Below the pieces are notes generated by a model, which searched no databases, was not told where the DNA came from, and worked only from the letters and a program-made list of their open reading frames with translations. The position numbers and the translations under genes are program-made. 30,444 nt of DNA, taken from positions 266,658 through 297,101 of the forward strand of contig SZWC01000827.1 of NCBI GenBank assembly GCA_023375785.1, read 5' to 3'. The stretch's first letter is position 1; each line of letters starts with the position of its first letter. Of this stretch, positions 27,144 through 30,444 are shown piece by piece. The DNA is from Penium margaritaceum. Taxonomy: Eukaryota; Streptophyta; Zygnematophyceae; Desmidiales; Peniaceae.

Positions 27144-27824
27144 ATGACCGAGCAAGAGAGCATCATCGACGTCCTCTTGGCTGACGGAAGGGACTTCCCC
27201 TTGTGGAGGTGGACCATGGAGGTCTATCTTGATGACAAGGGACTGCTTGATCTGGTCAGAGGTGAAGAGAGAGCTCCTGCTGAGACCTAAGAAGAAAAAG
27301 AAACTGCAACAGCTGCAGCAGAAGTTGCGGCAGCTGCCACTGGTACCCCCAGCAACACTGCACCAATCTCATGTGCTGTAGGAACAGCAGCAGAAACCTT
27401 TGTCTTGCTTTCTGACGACAGTCCAGGCACCAGCGTGTTGGGGATTGGCGCAGGCTAGGGATGGGCGGGGCAGGCAGGGCGCAGGAGCACCACCGAGACA
27501 TCAAGCAGACTTGCTGCTGTAGCCTCTATAGTCGTTGTAGCGACTGCAAGGGCAACAGGACGGACGGGTGCCGTAAATGACAACGCCGAGTACGACCCCG
27601 AGGCAACGGGATATGACTATACTCAAGAAGAGATCTACGACCCTGAAAGGCACGTTCTCAGTGACTCGGACGAGGAGGAGCAAGAGGACGGCGACCAATT
27701 CACTGACCCGCATCAGCAAAGGGAGTGGGAGGCAATAAGTGTTCGTGAGCAACAAGAGGTTTGCGTCATGGACGGCTGGGAGGAGTGCATAGAAGAGTGG
27801 GATGACGAGGCAGATGTCTTCTAA
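27144..27824 (+). pseudogene. copia-gag-like start fused to an acidic C-terminal tail
   Basis: ATG 27144 gives MTEQESIIDVLLADGRDFPL, then WRWTMEVYLDDKGLLDLVRG, the N-terminal pattern of copia UBN2/DUF4219 gag (Trp-rich capsid start). In the same frame, after TAA (27288-27290) and TAG (about 27456-27458), come an alanine-rich stretch and then an acidic tail EYDPEATGYDYTQEEIYDPE, DSDEEEQEDGDQF and EECIEEWDDEADVF ending in TAA at 27822. The single register over 227 codons argues for one ancestral reading frame. Whether it is a copia variant or a host gene built on gag cannot be decided here. Both stops are one transition from CAA/CAG. Confidence 0.6.
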
Positions 27825-27827
27825 AAT

Positions 27828-27919
27828 GTAAGTATGACATGTTGCTTATTCAATTTGTTAGTCTCTCACTTCTAGAAGCTGCCCATTCATCCTCTAGTGT
27901 CGTCATTTGTGTGTTGCAG
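27828..27919 (+). other. candidate 92-bp spliceosomal intron
   Basis: GTAAGT (27828-27833) is a consensus donor 3 bases after the stop of the acidic ORF. TGTGTTGCAG ending at 27919 is a consensus acceptor with a T-rich tract before it. It would lie in the 3' untranslated region of the ORF or join to the open frame after 27920 (GMAKVVQVGAHMV). RNA evidence is needed. Confidence 0.4.
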
Positions 27920-28315
27920 GGCATGGCCAAGGTGGTCCAAGTGGGAGCACACATGGTCACAAGTGGAAGGAGCAAGTGGGAAGAACAGGATGGTGCCTTA
28001 CCTCCACCACTGGGTCTACAAGGGATGTCGCAGAGCCGAGGACTTGTGTCAAAGAGGATAGATGTTGCACATCTAGGACAGAAGTAAGATGAGAAGCACG
28101 TGGGATAGGGTGGGTCTGTTGTGCACACGGACGCCATAGGGTTTATGATGGATTTCAAATATTCTTTCCTCATCAATCATGTCCTTTTGTGTAGAAGTGT
28201 TTAAACGTAGCCAATGTGCTTGCAAACAGTACACTCAATGACATAAGCCAAATATGGACTTGCAAAATATGAATTCAGGTATCCTGTGCTGACATCCTTT
28301 GCTGACATCATGTGC
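27920..28315 (+). other. no recognised gene between the acidic ORF and the TATA box
   Basis: It holds a possible second exon (27920-28087, GMAKVVQVGAHMVTSGRSKW in frame) and then AT-richer sequence. TGCTGACATC is repeated at about 28287 and 28300, just before the TATA box. Confidence 0.4.
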
Positions 28316-28323
28316 TATAAAAG
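28316..28323 (+). promoter_or_regulatory. TATA box
   Basis: TATAAAAG stands about 87 bases upstream of ATG 28403, with CA-type initiator candidates about 25-35 bases downstream (TTCATTCTC near 28341). This is the strongest core promoter signal in the window. Confidence 0.6.
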
Positions 28324-28402
28324 ACTCCCTACGTCCTGTAGTTCATTCTCTTCCATACAAGTTCACTTTATACGTCTCATTTTCACGCCGGAGCCAGGTG
28401 TT

Positions 28403-28750
28403 ATGGATTCTGTGACATCCTTCCTGGCTGGAGCCGGTGTGACATACATCCTCATGACGTGGAAGGAATGGACACCAAGGCCAGTTCACATTGTGAAGAT
28501 GTACATGTGTCCATGTCAACATGGAGCGTGTCAAAAATGTGACAGTCTGTGTCACGAGGAGCAGGAAGATGTCTTTTACGACATGGAGGAGAGTGAGATA
28601 GAGGGCCCTGGCTCAACATCATCTGACGCAGCAGACAATGTGGAGTTTGTCGACTGCTACCCCGATGGCTGCTGTCTCACCTGCTTCTTGTGTCCTACCT
28701 GTGAGATCATGGCCTGGATGCATTCATTGCCACCTACGGTCCAGCGATGA
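28403..28750 (+). CDS. small cysteine-rich protein, unknown function
   Basis: I chose ATG 28403 (115 residues) over the in-frame ATG 28286, because 28286 lies upstream of the TATA box. The N-terminus MDSVTSFLAGAGVTYILMTW is fairly hydrophobic. Two cysteine clusters follow: CPCQHGACQKCDSLC (residues about 36-50) and DCYPDGCCLTCFLCPTCE (about 84-101), 11 cysteines in all, separated by an acidic serine-rich stretch (DMEESEIEGPGSTSS). The clusters could bind zinc or form disulfides. The second is faintly like PLAC8-type cysteine runs, but that is not enough to name it. It is uninterrupted, unlike its neighbours. A host gene is plausible; a chance ORF cannot be excluded. Confidence 0.45.
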   Translation: MDSVTSFLAGAGVTYILMTWKEWTPRPVHIVKMYMCPCQHGACQKCDSLCHEEQEDVFYDMEESEIEGPGSTSSDAADNVEFVDCYPDGCCLTCFLCPTCEIMAWMHSLPPTVQR

Positions 28751-29353
28751 TTGGTCAGTGGACGGCCCGGTCCGTTCATGGCAAGCTGTGCACACTAAGT
28801 GTGCTGGACCACGAAAATGAAATGACATCATGAATCCCCTTTGTGGGAGGAATAGAAACGGTGTTCTATTTCAACAGGCCTGGTTGCGCTATTCATTGTT
28901 TGTCTGTGTCACATGTGCAATGGAGATGTTTTCATTAAACCCATGAATATATTACTGATGTACCCGCTATGCCGGATATACTATGCATAAAGCAATGACA
29001 CTAAGACAGTTGTACCCACTAAATATATGAAAATACTTAGTGGGATACCTGGCCAGTTTGTGCCGGTATAAGTACAAATTTCTACCCAATGTCAGTCCAC
29101 ACATGCCATTGCTTCTACTACTATTTAGGCCCGTGTTCACTATAGTGTTCTTTTGCACTTTGTCTTTGTCATGTTTCCGACGACACAAATGGGCACCACA
29201 TGAATAAAATTGACACAACTGCAATAATGTACCCAAACATGTCACATCGCATGTTGTTTGACTTTGTAGGAAATAAATGTTGAGCGGCCGGTTACGAAGT
29301 TGACAAAATGGGCATCCCATGATTAAAACGTAGCGACTTATAACTAAAGCACC
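28751..29353. other. AT-rich stretch, no recognised gene
   Basis: It has lower GC than its neighbours and short ORFs only. It may be the 3' flank of the cysteine-rich ORF; ATTAAA-like words (about 28935) could serve as a poly(A) signal. Confidence 0.4.
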
Positions 29354-30099
29354 ATGGGGTCACATACTCGACATTGTGATGGGATGCATGTGTACCCACG
29401 ACTGCCAATCACTTTTGGCATACACTGGGCGGCTAGTTGGAGCCCGCATATCCATGATCCAACACATGGCGTGAGGAATCGGTGGCGCATGGTCATACAT
29501 GGCGTCCCACTGAACCTTCACCTAGCGCCACGCAGCCTCGGCCTCGTCGCATGTTGGTTTGGACGAAAGGGGAATGTCCACACCCCATGGACCGCGTCGA
29601 CGGTGTTCGATGTTGCCCCAACCGAGCATCGGAGGTAGTGGGCGGTCTACTGACATCGGGTCCATGTCACTCGTCGACAAGTCGGGCCCTATCGCGCAAG
29701 TTACGCAAACAACCGCGAACCCATCAGTGAAAACGGTGGATTTTTACGTTCAACTGGCGTCCTTTCACGCAGTCAGCAAGGGTACGCCGCAATGCGTGAT
29801 GTGTGTTGCGGTGGATGATGAACCGCGCGTTCGACCGGTCGGTTGTGGTCGATGGTCCGACCAATCGCGAAGGTCAGCGACATTCGTCAAATGTTTACTA
29901 TTCGGCTGTATTCGGCATTTATGTCACCGTCATTGCGATGTTTCGCGGCATAGACAAGCGGGTTCGACTTGAAGCTCGCCAAAGTACACATCCATATGCA
30001 GTACAAATCCCTCCCAAAAGGACGCTCATACTACGCCTCGCGAGTACAGTGCACAAGATCCATGATGTCGACGCAATCCGCTTTGTCTCTATGTAGAGG
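29354..30099 (+). other. overlapping open frames, not recognised
   Basis: Three plus-strand frames overlap: 29354-29638 (94 codons), 29559-29972 (137 codons) and 29803-30096, which starts at GTG (97 codons). The last has NVYYSAVFGIYVTVIAMFRG, a possible membrane segment, followed by a basic stretch. None matches a family I know, and they use different frames of the same DNA, so at most one is real. Confidence 0.3.
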
Positions 30100-30418
30100 A
30101 AATCACCTATACCGTTGTCCTATACTTCTCAGGTGAAATTTCCATCTGTCGGGGGCGCACCGGATAACGGCCAACGACGCTCGGTTCCGTTCGCGAAAAG
30201 TGCTTAACAACGTCCAATTCGATGTGGACATATGGTTCTTTAGATAAAACCTAGTGGACATAGGGTTCTTTTCCTGCGGCCCGTGGACATGGCGGTTTAA
30301 AAGAGCGTGCACGTGGTATGTCAGACAAAAAGTCCTCGCCGTGTAGGTATGGGGTTGTTAAAGAGTGATACGTGGATATGGTGGATCTATCGGGAAATCG
30401 ATGGGTATATGGTCACCG
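30100..30418. other. no recognised gene
   Basis: Short direct repeats of GTGGACAT(A/G) with GGTTCTTT (about 30226-30272) occur here. Nothing else is seen. Confidence 0.4.
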
Positions 30419-30444
30419 CCCCCCCCCCCCCCCCCCCCCCCCCC
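30419..30444. repeat. C homopolymer at window end
   Basis: An unbroken run of about 26 C. Runs of this length at a sequence edge are often sequencing or assembly artefacts. Confidence 0.9.

Noticed and set aside
28650..28720. PLAC8 domain in the cysteine-rich ORF
   Set aside because: The cysteine run is suggestive, but spacing and flanking residues do not fit well enough to name it.

Overview
The window looks like nuclear DNA of a large, repeat-rich eukaryotic genome. The best guess is a green plant or streptophyte alga. The signs are four Ty1/copia-type retrotransposon remnants, primer-binding sites of the plant initiator-Met-tRNA type, a pogo/Tigger-like DNA transposon, a TA-flanked miniature element, minisatellites and splice-like signals. 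I see no bacterial genes, operons, rRNA or intact tRNA. The taxonomic guess is inference from element types only.

Layout. (1) 1-4253, minus strand: a decayed copia element (copia-1) with reverse transcriptase N-terminus, linker, integrase and protease remnants, then diverged repeats, an alanine-rich trinucleotide repeat, a perfect tRNA-Met-type primer-binding site (3999-4011) and a possible LTR. (2) 4398-11153: about 6.75 kb with no supportable protein gene but packed with short perfect inverted repeats. Most have 5-10 bp arms of varying sequence around a spacer of exactly 5 bases, and the spacer usually begins CG on the plus strand. A GC-rich 122-bp minisatellite (5190-6245), a tRNA-like SINE head (about 6290-6532) and a 219-bp tandem duplication with an N at the junction lie inside it. 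This is the most unusual structure in the window. (3) 11253-20469, minus strand: a second copia element (copia-2), with RT, linker, integrase, protease, gag, an alanine-rich leader reading frame, an 89-bp repeat and a primer-binding-site-like motif, in that order from low to high coordinates. Its 3' end is missing. (4) 15907-18723, plus strand: a 2,817-bp pogo-like transposon with inverted ends and a duplicated TA, inserted just upstream of the copia-2 gag start. Its DDD transposase is nearly whole but carries several stop codons. (5) 21160-23620: LTR-like and low-complexity sequence with an iterated CAGCTC-rich repeat. (6) 23622-26430, plus strand: a third copia remnant (copia-3; leader ORF and gag), with gag split by a 514-bp TA-flanked miniature element (24581-25094). 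(7) 27144-27824: a fourth copia-gag-like start fused to an acidic tail. (8) 28316-28750: a TATA box and a small cysteine-rich ORF, the best candidate for a single-copy gene. (9) 28751-30418: sequence with no recognised gene, ending in a C homopolymer.

How it fits together. The window is a nest of mobile elements. Copia copies of one family landed in both orientations and decayed, partly by C-to-T changes that made stop codons. A pogo-like transposon and a smaller TA-target relative inserted into them. Two insertions can be dated as younger than their hosts, because the host sequence reads on across the insertion. The hairpin array fits none of these families and may be a separate non-coding element or satellite-like structure.
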